A stretch of 64,000 bases of DNA from Cupriavidus necator N-1 (GCF_000219215.1 NC_015723.1:2418001-2482000), one strand, 5' to 3'; counted from the stretch's first letter, positions 20,673 to 29,982 are shown. Notes: generated by a model not told the origin, from the sequence alone. Program-made: numbers and translations.

Positions 20673-21848
20673 TCAGCCGGCCTGGTCCATCCCGGCGAAC
20701 ACCTCCTCGGCCAGATGAAAGGCCGAGTTCGCCGCCGGCACGCCGCAATAGATCGCGGTCTGCAGCAGCACCTCCTTGATCTCGTCGCGCGTCACGCCAT
20801 TGTTGGCGGCGGCGCGCAGATGCAACCTGAGCTCCTCCGGGCGGTTCAGCGCCACCATCATGGCGATGGTCAGCAGGCTGCGCGTATGCCGCGGCAGGCC
20901 TTCGCGCGTCCAGATCTCGCCCCAGGCATAGCGCGTGATGAGGTTCTGGAATTCCTCGTTGAGCGGGGTCAGCCGCGCGAGCGAACGGTCCACGTGCGCG
21001 CTGCCCAGCACCTCGCGCCGCACGGCAAGGCCGGCGTCGTAGCGCGCATGATCATCGGTCACCGGCAGCCGGCCGCGCACGAAATCGAGCAGCGCTGCCG
21101 TGAAGCGGCCGGGCTGCTCGAAGCTGGAAATATGCGCGGCGGGCAGTTCGACAAAGCGGGCGCCGGGAATCGCATCAGCCAGCTCGCGGCCTTCCTGCGC
21201 AGGGGTCGACGGGTCCTGGCTGCCGGCGATGACCAGCACCGGCACTTGGATCGATGCGACCGACTCGCGGAAATCGGCGTCGCGCACGGCCGCGCAATTG
21301 GCCGCATAGCCGCGCGGATCGAGCCCGGCCAGCACATCGCGCAAGCCGTCCAGGGCGCGCTCCGCCGTGGCGGCAAACCCCGGCGTGAACCAGCGTTCGA
21401 CCGAAGGCGCGACCATCACGGCCATGCCTTCGCGCAGCACGGTGTCGATGCGGGTATTCCAGCCGTCGGCATTGCCGATCTTCGCGGCGGTATTGGCCAG
21501 CACGATATGCGAGAACCGCTGCGGCGCATGGATGCCCAGCCACATCCCGGTGAGCCCGCCCATCGACAGGCCACAGAACACCGCCTGCTCGATCCCCAGC
21601 GCATCCAGGATGGCGATGACGTCCTGCCCGAGCTGCGCCACGGTAAAGGCATCGCCAGGCGCGGTCGAGCGGCCGTGGCCGCGGGTGTCGTAGCGCACCA
21701 CGCGAAAGCGCCCTGCCAGCGCGGCAGCCTGCGGCTCCCACATGGTGTGGTCGGTGCCGAGCGAGTTCGAGAAGAGGATGGCCGGCGCGGAATCGGGGCC
21801 GTCAACGGTGTAGAAGAGCCGGGCGCCGGCGTGGTCGAGGTAGGGCAA
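20673..21848 (-). CDS. pcaL: Fused beta-ketoadipate enol-lactonase / carboxymuconolactone decarboxylase (PcaD-PcaC)
   Basis: Bifunctional enzyme of 391 residues for two successive steps of the protocatechuate branch. Residues 1-260 are an alpha/beta hydrolase (PcaD) with nucleophile motif GLSMGG near residue 100 and RYDTRGHGRS; residues 265-391 are PcaC with YDAGLAVRREVLGSAHVDRSLA and the decarboxylase helix region RSLLTIAMMVALNRPEELRLHLRAAANNGVTRDEI. The start is a TTG at 21848, five to six bases after AAGGAG; a longer open frame upstream belongs to no family. Such PcaDC fusions (named PcaL in some actinobacteria) are also seen in Burkholderiales. Confidence 0.92.
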   Translation of the reverse strand: MPYLDHAGARLFYTVDGPDSAPAILFSNSLGTDHTMWEPQAAALAGRFRVVRYDTRGHGRSTAPGDAFTVAQLGQDVIAILDALGIEQAVFCGLSMGGLTGMWLGIHAPQRFSHIVLANTAAKIGNADGWNTRIDTVLREGMAVMVAPSVERWFTPGFAATAERALDGLRDVLAGLDPRGYAANCAAVRDADFRESVASIQVPVLVIAGSQDPSTPAQEGRELADAIPGARFVELPAAHISSFEQPGRFTAALLDFVRGRLPVTDDHARYDAGLAVRREVLGSAHVDRSLARLTPLNEEFQNLITRYAWGEIWTREGLPRHTRSLLTIAMMVALNRPEELRLHLRAAANNGVTRDEIKEVLLQTAIYCGVPAANSAFHLAEEVFAGMDQAG

Positions 21849-21918
21849 TACAGTCTCCTTGGGTGCGCGGCCGGCGGCGTGGCCGGCGCATCGCGGTAGT
21901 TCCGGGCTCAGGGCAGTC

Positions 21919-23305
21919 TCAGGACTGGCGCGCCGCCAGCGCGGATTGCCAGGCCTGCACGGCGGCGTCCGCAAAGGCCGCTGACTGGCCCGCGTAGTTG
22001 GCCGGGTCGGCAAGGCGGTCCAGCACGGCGTCATCGAGCAGGCCGGCATGCGCCGGGTCGGATTGCAGCGTGAGGGCCAGCGCGTCGCGCAGGCTGGTGC
22101 CGTCGGCCACCGCACGTTGCGAGGCACGCTCTACCAGATGGTGCGCTGGCAGCCGACCGATCCTGCTGCCAAGTTCAAGCATCGCCGCCTCGCCGAGGAT
22201 CAGGCCATGGGTGAGGCCGAGGTTGGCACGCATGCGCGCCGTATCGACCTGCAGCCCCGCCACGACCTCGCCCATCTGGCGCAGCGCGCCGGCGGCCAGC
22301 GTCACGATCTGCGGCAGCGTGTCCCACTCTGCCTGCCAGCCGCCCAGGGCGCGTTCATGTTCCTGCACCATGCCCGCCAGCATCGTCGCCACCAGCGGGG
22401 GCACGCGCACCGCGGCCGTCAGCACTGCCGCGCAGCCGACCGGGTTGCGCTTGTGCGGCATGGTGCTGGAGCCGCCGCGGCCGGGGCCGGCAGGCTCGGC
22501 CACTTCCGCCACCTCGGTCTGCATCATCAGGGAGATATCGCGCGCCATCTTGCCGAGCGTGCCGATCAGCATGCCCAGCGTGGTGGCGATCTCGGCCATG
22601 CGGTCGCGATGTGCGTGCCACGGCAGCACAGGGGCGGCCAGGTCCAGTTCGCGGGCCAGCGCGGCGGTCACCGCGGGCGCGGCCTGACCAAGGCTGGCGA
22701 GCGTGCCGGCGGCGCCGCCGAACTGCAGCACGCGGGTCTGGACACGGGTGGCATCGAGACGGCCGAGATCGCGGCGCAGCGCATCGAGCCAGCCCGCGGC
22801 CTTGAGGCCGAAGCTGGCTGGCAGGGCATGCTGGAGCCAGGTGCGCGCGACCATCGGCGTGGCCCGATGCGCCGAAGCCAGCGCGGCGCAGGCTTCGCCC
22901 AGGCGCACCAGGTCGGCATTCCAGCGCGCGCAGCGCGTCGCCGGCCTGGAGCACCAGTGCGGTGTCGATGATGTCCTGGCTGGTGGCGCCCCAGTGGACA
23001 AAGCGCGCCGCCTCGGCATCGCGCGCGGCCACGGCGGCGGTCAGTTGCCTGACGAAGGGAATGGCGAGATTGCCGGCAGCGACAGCGGCTTGCGCAAGCG
23101 CGTCGCGGTCAATGATGCCAGGGTCGCGGCAGACGTCTGAAATCACGGCCGCGGCCGCGGCAGGGATCACGCCGCTGTCGGCTTCGGCGCGCGCGAGCGC
23201 GGCCTCCACGGCAAGCATACGCTGCACCGTGCCGGCGTCGGAGAAAATGTCCAGCACGGCCGGGCTGCCGGACATGGGATCGGTAAGACGCGTAGCGGTT
23301 GGCAT
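21919..23305 (-). pseudogene. pcaB: 3-carboxy-cis,cis-muconate cycloisomerase PcaB, frameshifted
   Basis: Homology to PcaB (fumarase/aspartase superfamily) is complete but split over two frames. Translation from ATG 23305 gives a normal N-terminus (LFDIFSD-like start, HWGATSQDIIDTALVLQAGDALRAL) and then loses homology. The other frame picks up with NADLVRLGEACAALASAHRATPMVARTWLQHALP and runs to the stop at 21919 through the signature GGSSTMPHKRNPVG. The switch lies at about 22916-22926, consistent with a single inserted base. Either the gene is inactivated in this strain or the base is a sequencing error. Without PcaB the pathway would stop at 3-carboxymuconate unless another isozyme exists elsewhere. 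Confidence 0.85.
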
Positions 23306-23382
23306 TGGGGGCGATGGGTAGCGTGAGTGGCCGTGACATCGACGGCCACCCGATTATGCGTCTGTTGCCGGCAGCGGGGCCT

Positions 23383-23952
23383 TCAGATATCGAAGAACAC
23401 CGTCTCGCCCTGCCCCTGCAGCGCCACGTCCCAGCGCAGCGTGCCGTTGCCGGCATCGCTGGCAATCAGCGTGCCGCGGCGCTCGGCGGGGACCAGCGCC
23501 AGCACGGCATCGGCAGCATTGGCGGCCGCTTCGTCCGGGAAGTACATGCGCGTGGCGACATGCTTGACCAGCCCGCGCATGAACACCGACACCATGATGT
23601 GCGGCGCCTGCGGCCGGCCGTCCGGACCGGGCACGGTGCCGGGCTTGACGGTGACAAAGCGGAACGAGCCGTCGGCCTCGGTCGGCACGCGGCCGAAGCC
23701 GGTAAAGCCAGGCACCAGCGGCAGCTCGCGCGCATCGTCGGGGTGGCGGTAGCGGCCGGCGGGGTTGGCCTGCCAGATCTCGACCATGCCGTCCGGCACG
23801 GGCTCGCCGTCGGCGTCGGTCACGCGGCCTTCGATCACGATGCGCTGGCCAGCCAGTTCCGGCGCGCTGGCGGTCAGGTCGGCGCAGTTCAGGCCGTTCA
23901 GGCCGATATGGAGATAAGGGCCGACGGTCTGGGATGCGGTGGCGTAAAGCAT
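23383..23952 (-). CDS. pcaG: Protocatechuate 3,4-dioxygenase alpha subunit PcaG
   Basis: Alpha subunit of the intradiol ring-cleaving iron enzyme, 189 residues. The start MLYATASQTVGPYLHIGL is typical; the dioxygenase beta-sandwich has VIEGRVTDADGEPVPDGMVEIWQANPAGRY and the alpha subunit lacks the full Tyr/His iron set found in PcaH. It follows pcaH with only four bases between stop and ATG, so the two subunits are made in balance. Substrate is protocatechuate produced by PobA. Confidence 0.94.
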   Translation of the reverse strand: MLYATASQTVGPYLHIGLNGLNCADLTASAPELAGQRIVIEGRVTDADGEPVPDGMVEIWQANPAGRYRHPDDARELPLVPGFTGFGRVPTEADGSFRFVTVKPGTVPGPDGRPQAPHIMVSVFMRGLVKHVATRMYFPDEAAANAADAVLALVPAERRGTLIASDAGNGTLRWDVALQGQGETVFFDI

Positions 23953-23956
23953 GGTC

Positions 23957-24658
23957 TTACTCCATCGGCGTGGCATCGCGGCCACGCAGCACGATATCGA
24001 AATGGTAGCCGAGCGCGTATTCGGGCTGGGTCGTCTCCCAGTCGAGGCTGGCCACAAGCCGGTCGCGCGCCTTTTCGTCCGGCACGCAGTTGAAGATCGG
24101 ATCGAACGGCAACAGCGGATCGCCGGGGAAATACATCTGCGTCACCAGCCGCGTGGCGTAGGCGTTGCCGAACAGCGAGAAGTGGATATGCTGCGGCCGC
24201 CAGGCATTGTGGTGGTTGCGCCAGGGATAGGCGCCCGGCTTGATGGTCTTGAACTGGTAGCGCCCGCTGGCATCGGTGACGGTGCGGCCCTCGCCCGAGA
24301 AATGCGGGTCGAGCGGCGCATCATGCTGGTCGCGCTTGTGCACGTAGCGGCCGGCCGCATTGGCCTGCCAGACCTCGATCAGCGCGTTCGGCACCGGCCT
24401 GCCATTCTCGTCCAGCACGCGGCCGGTCACGAGGATGCGCTCGCCGATGGGCTCGCCGCCGTTGCCGACGGTGAGGTCGTTATCGCCTTCACGGACGAAC
24501 TCGGCGCCAAAGGTGGGACCGGTCACTTCAGACAGCGACTGCGGCAGCGCAATCAGCGGCTGGCCCGGCGAGCGCTTCTGCGTCGAGGCATAGGGATCGA
24601 AGCGGTATTCGGGCTGGGTGTCCCAGTAGGGACGGCGGTACTGGGCAAGACGGGTCAT
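23957..24658 (-). CDS. pcaH: Protocatechuate 3,4-dioxygenase beta subunit PcaH
   Basis: Iron-bearing subunit, 233 residues, opening the protocatechuate ring to 3-carboxy-cis,cis-muconate. The ligand set of intradiol dioxygenases (two Tyr, two His) is seen in NAAGRYVHKRDQH, PGAYPWRNHHNAWRPQHIHFSLFG. AAGGAG precedes the ATG. It heads the pcaH-G-B-DC operon and is divergent from pcaQ, with a palindromic operator candidate in the 94-base gap. Confidence 0.95.
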   Translation of the reverse strand: MTRLAQYRRPYWDTQPEYRFDPYASTQKRSPGQPLIALPQSLSEVTGPTFGAEFVREGDNDLTVGNGGEPIGERILVTGRVLDENGRPVPNALIEVWQANAAGRYVHKRDQHDAPLDPHFSGEGRTVTDASGRYQFKTIKPGAYPWRNHHNAWRPQHIHFSLFGNAYATRLVTQMYFPGDPLLPFDPIFNCVPDEKARDRLVASLDWETTQPEYALGYHFDIVLRGRDATPME

Positions 24659-24688
24659 CGCGCAGTCTCCTTGTCATTGGAATGGTTT

Positions 24689-24711
24689 GACTTTAAACAA
24701 CACATAAAGTC
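24689..24711. promoter_or_regulatory. Palindromic operator candidate between pcaH and pcaQ
   Basis: GACTTTA (24689-24695) and TAAAGTC (24705-24711) are exact inverted repeats around a nine-base AT-rich spacer, in the only AT-rich patch of this gap. Their position between pcaQ and pcaH fits a LysR-type (PcaQ) binding site. It does not match the rhizobial PcaQ consensus I know, so binding is inferred. Confidence 0.5.
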
Positions 24712-24752
24712 ATGTAAATTAAGAATTCGTCGAAATACGATAACTTTTTGAC

Positions 24753-25706
24753 ATGAAACTCCAAGGCCCACTCGCGCTCGAAATCTTCCGCAATCGCGTG
24801 CGGCTGCGGCACCTCTATTGTTTCGTGGCCGTGTCCCAGACCCAGCACCTGGGCCGCGCCGCCGAACGCCTGGGGCTGACGCAGCCGGCTGTCTCCAAGA
24901 CACTGAGCGAGCTCGAGGAACTGGCCGGCACCCGCCTGCTGGTCCGGCAGCGGGCCGGCACTGAACTGACCACCGCCGGCACGCGCTTCCTGCGCCACGC
25001 CCTGCGCATCCTCGCGGATATCGATGCCGCGGCGGACAGCATGGCCGGCGCGGATGCGCTGCCGCAGGAGCGCATCCGGCTAGGTGCGCTGCCAAGCGTG
25101 GTGCCGGCGGTGTTGACTGATGCCCTGCTGCGTTTCCGCGCCGCGCATCCCGAGGTCGGTCTGGCCGTGCAGACCGGCATGAACCGCAACCTCATCGACC
25201 AGCTCAAGGCGGATGTGCTCGATCTGGTCATTGGCCGGATGGACGACCCGGTGGCCATGGAGAGCTTGTGGTTCGAGTCGCTGGGCCCGGACTCGCTGGC
25301 ACTGGCGGTTCGTCCCGGGCATCCCCTCGCCGCCGTATCGCGGCCAACGCTGGTTGACGCACTGGCGTGGCCGCTGGTGATTCCGGCCGCAGGCTCGATT
25401 CCCCGCCACAACACCGAAAGCCTGCTCGCCCGGCACGGCCTGCCGCTGCCGGACGGCTGCGTGGAAACTTCGGACGCCTATCTCGGACGGCTGCTGGCCC
25501 GGCAGAGCGACAGCGTGTGGGCAGCGCCGCTCTCGGCCACCAGCCGTGCGGTATCCGAGGGGGATCTGGTACTCCTGCCAATCGATACGCAGGGCACCGA
25601 GGAACCGATCGGCCTGCTGCGGCACGGCGACCGCACGCTCACGCCGATGGCCGAGGCGCTGGCGAACTGCATTCGCGCCGCGGCGCAGCCTGCTCCCGCT
25701 CAGTGA
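24753..25706 (+). CDS. pcaQ: LysR-family regulator PcaQ
   Basis: LysR-type activator of 317 residues. The N-terminal helix-turn-helix follows the PcaQ/GbpR pattern: RVRLRHLYCFVAVSQTQHLGRAAERLGLTQPAVSKTLSELE. The effector domain holds RIRLGALPSVVPAVLTDALLRFRAAHPEVGL. It is divergent from pcaHGBDC, the usual place of PcaQ, and likely activates those genes in response to beta-carboxymuconate or a related intermediate. The last seven bases overlap the convergent pcaK gene. Confidence 0.9.
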   Translation: MKLQGPLALEIFRNRVRLRHLYCFVAVSQTQHLGRAAERLGLTQPAVSKTLSELEELAGTRLLVRQRAGTELTTAGTRFLRHALRILADIDAAADSMAGADALPQERIRLGALPSVVPAVLTDALLRFRAAHPEVGLAVQTGMNRNLIDQLKADVLDLVIGRMDDPVAMESLWFESLGPDSLALAVRPGHPLAAVSRPTLVDALAWPLVIPAAGSIPRHNTESLLARHGLPLPDGCVETSDAYLGRLLARQSDSVWAAPLSATSRAVSEGDLVLLPIDTQGTEEPIGLLRHGDRTLTPMAEALANCIRAAAQPAPAQ

Positions 25707-27082
25707 CTTGCCACGCTTGCGCCGCCATTGACCGAGTCGGCGGCAGCCACGGGGCGGCTGTTGAAATGCTTCACCAGCAGCGCTCCGGCGGCAAGGAATG
25801 CCGGCACGGTGAGCAGCGTAAAGATCGTGTCGAAGCCCAGGTGCAGGCGCAGCAGTTCGGCACCGAGCAGCGCACCGGTGATGCCGCCGAAACGGCCGAT
25901 GCCAAGCATCCAGGCAACGCCAGTGGCGCGGCCCTGCGTCGGGTAAAAGGCCGCGGCCAGCGAAGGCATCGAAGACTGGGCGCCGTTCATGGCCGTACCG
26001 GCGAGGAAGATCAGCACGCCCAGCAGCACCTGGCTGCCGGTGCCGTGGCCCACGGCGTAGATCAGTACGCCGGTTGCAGCGTAGGTGATGGCGATGACCT
26101 TGTTCGGATTGAAGCGGTCCATGAACCAGCCGGCCGCGATGGTGCCGATGCCGCCGCCGAGCGGGAACAGCGCCGTCAGGAATGACGCGTGCTGGATCGA
26201 GAAACCGGCGTCCTTCATCAGCGTAGGCATCCAGCTCGTCAGCAGGTAGAAGATGACAAGGCCCATGAAGTAAGTGGTCCACAGCATCGCCGAGCCCAGG
26301 CGATAGCCGGGCGCCAGCACGGTGCCGATGGCGGATCGGGTCGCAGGGGCCTGCTCGCCGATGATGAAGTTGTTGGCCTCGGACAGGTCTGCGCCAGTCA
26401 CGCGCCGCAGCACGTTGCGGATCTGGGTGGCAGGATAGTTGCGCAGGACCATGTAGCGCACGGACTCCGGCAGCAGCACCACCAGCAACAGCGCGAGCGC
26501 AAGCGGCACGATGCCGCCAAACAGCAGCACGCTGTGCCAGCCGAAGTGCGGAATCATCGCGGCGGCGACAAAGCCGCCGGCCGCGGAACCAAGCGGAAAG
26601 CCGCAGAACATGGTGTTCACGAGCACGGCACGGCGGCGTTGCGGCGCAAACTCCGATGTCAGCGTCACGGCATTGGGCATGGCGGCACCCAGGCCCAGGC
26701 CGGTCAGGAAGCGCCAGACCGTGAGCCAGCCCAGCGTGGGCGCAAACGCGGTGGCGAGGCTGCAGGCGCCAAAGAAGAAGACGGACAGCACCAGCACCTT
26801 CTTGCGGCCGACACGGTCAGCCAGCGGACCGGCGAAGATCGCACCGAAAGCAAGACCGAACAGCGCCGCGCTCATGACGGGCCCGAGGGCTGCTTTCTCG
26901 ATCCCCCATTCCTGCACCAGCGCCGGCGCGATATATCCGATTGCGGCGGTATCGAAACCGTCAATGGCAACGATCAGGAAGCACAGCACAAGAATGAGCC
27001 ACTGGTAACCAGTGAATCGCTGTCCGTCGATCAGGGCCTGGACGTCCGTGACGCCGCCCTTCATTTGGGTGGGATGTTGCAC
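25700..27082 (-). CDS. pcaK: Aromatic acid:H+ symporter PcaK
   Basis: Inner-membrane MFS transporter of the AAHS family, 460 residues and 12 predicted membrane segments. The family motif DGFDTAAIGYIAPAL lies in the first segment, with GPLADRVGRKKVL in the loop 2-3 and the aromatic acid set RFLTGLGLGAAMPNAVTLTSE. It should import 4-hydroxybenzoate or protocatechuate. The start is GTG 27082, six bases after GGAG; an in-frame ATG is at 27064. It stands opposite pcaQ and has its own upstream region with two matching palindromes. Confidence 0.9.
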   Translation of the reverse strand: MQHPTQMKGGVTDVQALIDGQRFTGYQWLILVLCFLIVAIDGFDTAAIGYIAPALVQEWGIEKAALGPVMSAALFGLAFGAIFAGPLADRVGRKKVLVLSVFFFGACSLATAFAPTLGWLTVWRFLTGLGLGAAMPNAVTLTSEFAPQRRRAVLVNTMFCGFPLGSAAGGFVAAAMIPHFGWHSVLLFGGIVPLALALLLVVLLPESVRYMVLRNYPATQIRNVLRRVTGADLSEANNFIIGEQAPATRSAIGTVLAPGYRLGSAMLWTTYFMGLVIFYLLTSWMPTLMKDAGFSIQHASFLTALFPLGGGIGTIAAGWFMDRFNPNKVIAITYAATGVLIYAVGHGTGSQVLLGVLIFLAGTAMNGAQSSMPSLAAAFYPTQGRATGVAWMLGIGRFGGITGALLGAELLRLHLGFDTIFTLLTVPAFLAAGALLVKHFNSRPVAAADSVNGGASVASH

Positions 27083-27551
27083 TGCTGTCTCCGTTTGCCT
27101 GGAAATCGCACGAGCCGTCCTGCGGGCCGGACATGCGATATTGTTCTAATTGCGAACTGCTGTTCTCCAATTGAACGGAATCTTAGGCAACGGGCGTTGG
27201 GACTCAGAATTAGCGTTAACCCGGCGGGAAATTGGCCATCCAGCGTGTGGATTTCGCCGGAAGGCGCCATTTTTGTGGAACCAGACTGAACATCTGGATC
27301 ACGGAACAGTGCTTTCTATCAGAAAACTGGCTGATCGTGAAATTTACTATCAGACTAACCTTGCGGCATTCCGGCGGTATAACCAAATTTCATGCAAAGA
27401 GCGCCAACTCTCAATTTACATTCCGAAACCCGCGACCTATAGTCCCTGCCCCCGGTGCGCCGAGCCGATGCAATCCTGCGGCGAAGTGCCTGTCCAACGT
27501 CTCAGGACCCGGGGCGCCACAAGCCGCCGGCCCGAACAAATCCATCCGATC
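27083..27551. other. 469-base intergenic region upstream of pcaK
   Basis: No convincing gene is seen. The region is clearly richer in A and T than its surroundings between about 27130 and 27430. It holds a pair of GTTC-N7-GAAC palindromes near pcaK (separate entry) and probably the promoters of both pcaK and the small DUF2905 gene. Frames that stay open through it lack starts and known motifs. Confidence 0.6.
27143..27176. promoter_or_regulatory. Tandem GTTC-N7-GAAC palindromes upstream of pcaK
   Basis: Two copies of GTTC-N7-GAAC occur at 27143-27157 and 27162-27176, 19 bases apart and 61-94 bases before the pcaK start. Both cores contain AATT. Such paired palindromes suggest an operator, for instance for an IclR-type (PcaR/PcaU-like) or LysR regulator encoded elsewhere. 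Confidence 0.5.
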
Positions 27552-27752
27552 ATGCAACGCCTGCTTCTCATCCTTGGCTGCCTGCTGATCGCAGCCGCCG
27601 CTGCCTGGCCCTGGCTGTCGAAGCTGCCGCTCGGGCGGCTGCCCGGCGATATCCATATCGTCCGGGACGGGTTCAGCTTCTACTTTCCGATCACGACCTG
27701 CATCCTGGTGTCGGTGCTGGTGTCGGTCGTGATCTGGGTCTTCCGGCGCTGA
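27552..27752 (+). CDS. DUF2905 small membrane protein
   Basis: A 66-residue protein with two hydrophobic segments (about 3-20 and 44-63) separated by the conserved LGRLPGDIHIVRDGFSFYFPITTCI stretch, which defines the DUF2905 family. These are short inner-membrane proteins of unknown function, widespread in bacteria. The ATG at 27552 gives the normal family length. It ends 15 bases before the stop of the convergent chemoreceptor gene. Confidence 0.85.
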   Translation: MQRLLLILGCLLIAAAAAWPWLSKLPLGRLPGDIHIVRDGFSFYFPITTCILVSVLVSVVIWVFRR

Positions 27753-27767
27753 GCACTGCGAGGTGCA

Positions 27768-29717
27768 CTAGGCGTGCGCCTCGGTCCGGAACACCGCCAC
27801 TGCCCGCTGCATATGCAGCGCCTGCTCCTGCAGTGACTGCGCCGCCGCGGCGGCCTCCTCCACCAGCGCCGCGTTCTGCTGCGTGACCTGATCCATCTGC
27901 GTCACCGCCTGGTTGACCTGGGCGATGCCGCTGCTCTGCTCGCGCGAGGCATGGCTGATCTCATCCATCATCGCCGTCACGCGGCCGATGGCGGCAACGG
28001 TGTTCTCCATGGTCGCGGCAACGTCCAGCGCCAGCGTGTTGCCCGACGCCACGCGCTGCGCCGATTGCGAGATCAGCGTGCGGATCTCCTTGGCCGAGCT
28101 GCCGGCGCGCTGCGCCAGCCCGCGCACTTCAGTCGCCACCACGGCAAAGCCGCGGCCTGCCTCGCCCGCGCGCGCGGCCTCCACCGCCGCGTTCAGCGCC
28201 AGGATATTGGTCTGGAAGGCAATGCCGTCGATCACCGCGATGATGTCGACGATGCGCCGCGAATCGGCCTCGATCTCCTGCATGGTCTGCTGCATGCGCC
28301 CGACCGCATCGCCGCCGGCGCGCGCCACGCCAGACGCCTCGCGCGCCAGCTCGCTGGCCTGGCCGGCATTGCTGGCGTTCTGCTGCACGGTTGCAGTCAG
28401 CTGCTCCATGCTGGCCGCGGTCTGCTCCAGCGACGAGGCCTGCTCCTCGGTGCGCTGCGACAGGTCGATATTGCCCTGCGCGATATCGCCCGCCGCCGCC
28501 AGCACGTTGTGCGCGCCGGCCTTGGTGTCGCCGATCAGCGCGCGCCAGCTGTCCACCAGCGACAGCAGGTGCCGCTTGATCTCGCTCAGTTCGTCGCGCC
28601 CGCGCACCGCGATGCGCAGGGTCAGGTCGCCCGCGTTGATGCGCTCGACCATCTCCGCCACCTGCCGCACGTCGCCGCGCATGCCGCGGCTGAAGCCGAT
28701 GAACAGGTAGAACGCTGCGGCCACGGTCACCAGCGCAATGCCCGCCAGCAATACGAACTGCCCTTCCTGCGCCGCGACACGCTGTGCCAGGATGGTGTCC
28801 ACGATCCCGGCAAACGCCTTGTTGGCGGCCGCCACGCCTTCGATGGCCGCGGTGGCCTCGTCGAAGTAGGTCTTGGCATCGATATCGATGCCGGTCGCGC
28901 CCAGCATCCGCACCTTGAGCGTGCGATGGAAGTTGTCCATCGCGGCGAGCCGCGCCAGCGCGGCATCGATGCGCGGCCGGTACGCGGGTGCCGCGTTCCC
29001 GACGCGCGCGATGTCGCGCCGCACCGTTTCCAGCCCCTCGTGGATCTGCTCGGCGAGCGCGCCCAGGCCCGCCTGCTGCGCGGCATCGGCATAGCCGCCC
29101 TGCGCGATGATGCCGGCCCCGCGGCCGCGCGCCAGCGCGCTCAGCTCAGCCAGGCGCGGCATCGGGCCCACCAACAGGTTGAGCAGGTAGTACGAGCCCG
29201 CTTCACTGTCCAGCGCCAGCTGCGAGCGCTCGGCCACGTCGCCGATAAACGCCTGCGTCTGCCGCACCAGCGCGCTGTGGCGCTCGAACAGCGGCCCCGC
29301 CGTGGTGTCCAGGCCAAGCCCGCGCAGATGCTGCCAGTCCTGCTCCAGCTTGCGCGCCCCGGCCGCCAGTTCAAAGGCAGGATTCTCCGCGATGCTGCGC
29401 GTCAGCCCCGCCAGGCTGGCCGCGGCCTTGTTGTCGGCCGCGTCGAAGGTGGCGCGAAAGGCCGCATTGCCCGACAACACCGCATTGCCGGCGCCGCGCC
29501 GGACCTGGGTCTCGCGCATGAAGTCGAGCGCATGCCCGGCCACGGCAAGCCCCCGCACTTCATCGCCGGTGGTGCGGATCGATCGCGCCGCATCGCTCAG
29601 CACCACGTACATCGCGCCGCATAGCGGCACCAGGAACAGCACGGCGATCAGCGCGAGCTTGCGGTTGATATTCAGGCGCGCCATCAGGCGCTCGGCGGGA
29701 AGGAAAAAGGGATTCAT
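27768..29717 (-). CDS. Methyl-accepting chemotaxis protein
   Basis: Chemoreceptor of 649 residues. TM1 (about 20-40) and TM2 (about 325-350) enclose a 280-residue periplasmic helical ligand domain I cannot assign to a named family. A HAMP domain (about 350-400) and the cytoplasmic signalling helices follow, with the hairpin tip region IVDIIAVIDGIAFQTNILALNAAVEAARAGE intact. The C-terminus AVAVFRTEAHA lacks a CheR pentapeptide. The ATG at 29717 (MNPFFLPAERLMARL) matches starts of related Burkholderiales receptors; the frame stays open further upstream. It stands alone, so its stimulus is unknown. Confidence 0.93.
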   Translation of the reverse strand: MNPFFLPAERLMARLNINRKLALIAVLFLVPLCGAMYVVLSDAARSIRTTGDEVRGLAVAGHALDFMRETQVRRGAGNAVLSGNAAFRATFDAADNKAAASLAGLTRSIAENPAFELAAGARKLEQDWQHLRGLGLDTTAGPLFERHSALVRQTQAFIGDVAERSQLALDSEAGSYYLLNLLVGPMPRLAELSALARGRGAGIIAQGGYADAAQQAGLGALAEQIHEGLETVRRDIARVGNAAPAYRPRIDAALARLAAMDNFHRTLKVRMLGATGIDIDAKTYFDEATAAIEGVAAANKAFAGIVDTILAQRVAAQEGQFVLLAGIALVTVAAAFYLFIGFSRGMRGDVRQVAEMVERINAGDLTLRIAVRGRDELSEIKRHLLSLVDSWRALIGDTKAGAHNVLAAAGDIAQGNIDLSQRTEEQASSLEQTAASMEQLTATVQQNASNAGQASELAREASGVARAGGDAVGRMQQTMQEIEADSRRIVDIIAVIDGIAFQTNILALNAAVEAARAGEAGRGFAVVATEVRGLAQRAGSSAKEIRTLISQSAQRVASGNTLALDVAATMENTVAAIGRVTAMMDEISHASREQSSGIAQVNQAVTQMDQVTQQNAALVEEAAAAAQSLQEQALHMQRAVAVFRTEAHA

Positions 29718-29982
29718 GGCGGTCACAGAACCTGGCTTGGATTTCCTCCTATCGGCCTTGATTTGCAGGCCTGAAGCGCGGATTTCGAAGGCCTTGATAA
29801 TGCGCAAATCCAGTGCAGAAAACGCGCTGAAGTGGGGCAGAAAGCACGGGTTGCGGGCAGCGTCGGCACCGCTGCCTGCCCACCTGCACCGAAGAGGTGT
29901 GGGGCATTGGGCAAAGGGTCACAGCGGCCTGTCCGGCCTTGTGCCCTTGACGGCGTCGTCTTCCGCGCCTCCCTTAGCGCGC

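Noticed and set aside
29749..29756. GCCGATAG on the minus strand before the chemoreceptor gene, like a sigma-28 -10 element
   Set aside because: The matching -35 (TAAA) is not at the right distance; only TTCA is found, so I do not call a flagellar promoter.
29856..29876. GGCAGCG/CGCTGCC stem-loop between the chemoreceptor and the LysR gene
   Set aside because: Seven-base GC stems are common by chance here, there is no T run, and it lies too far from either gene end to interpret.
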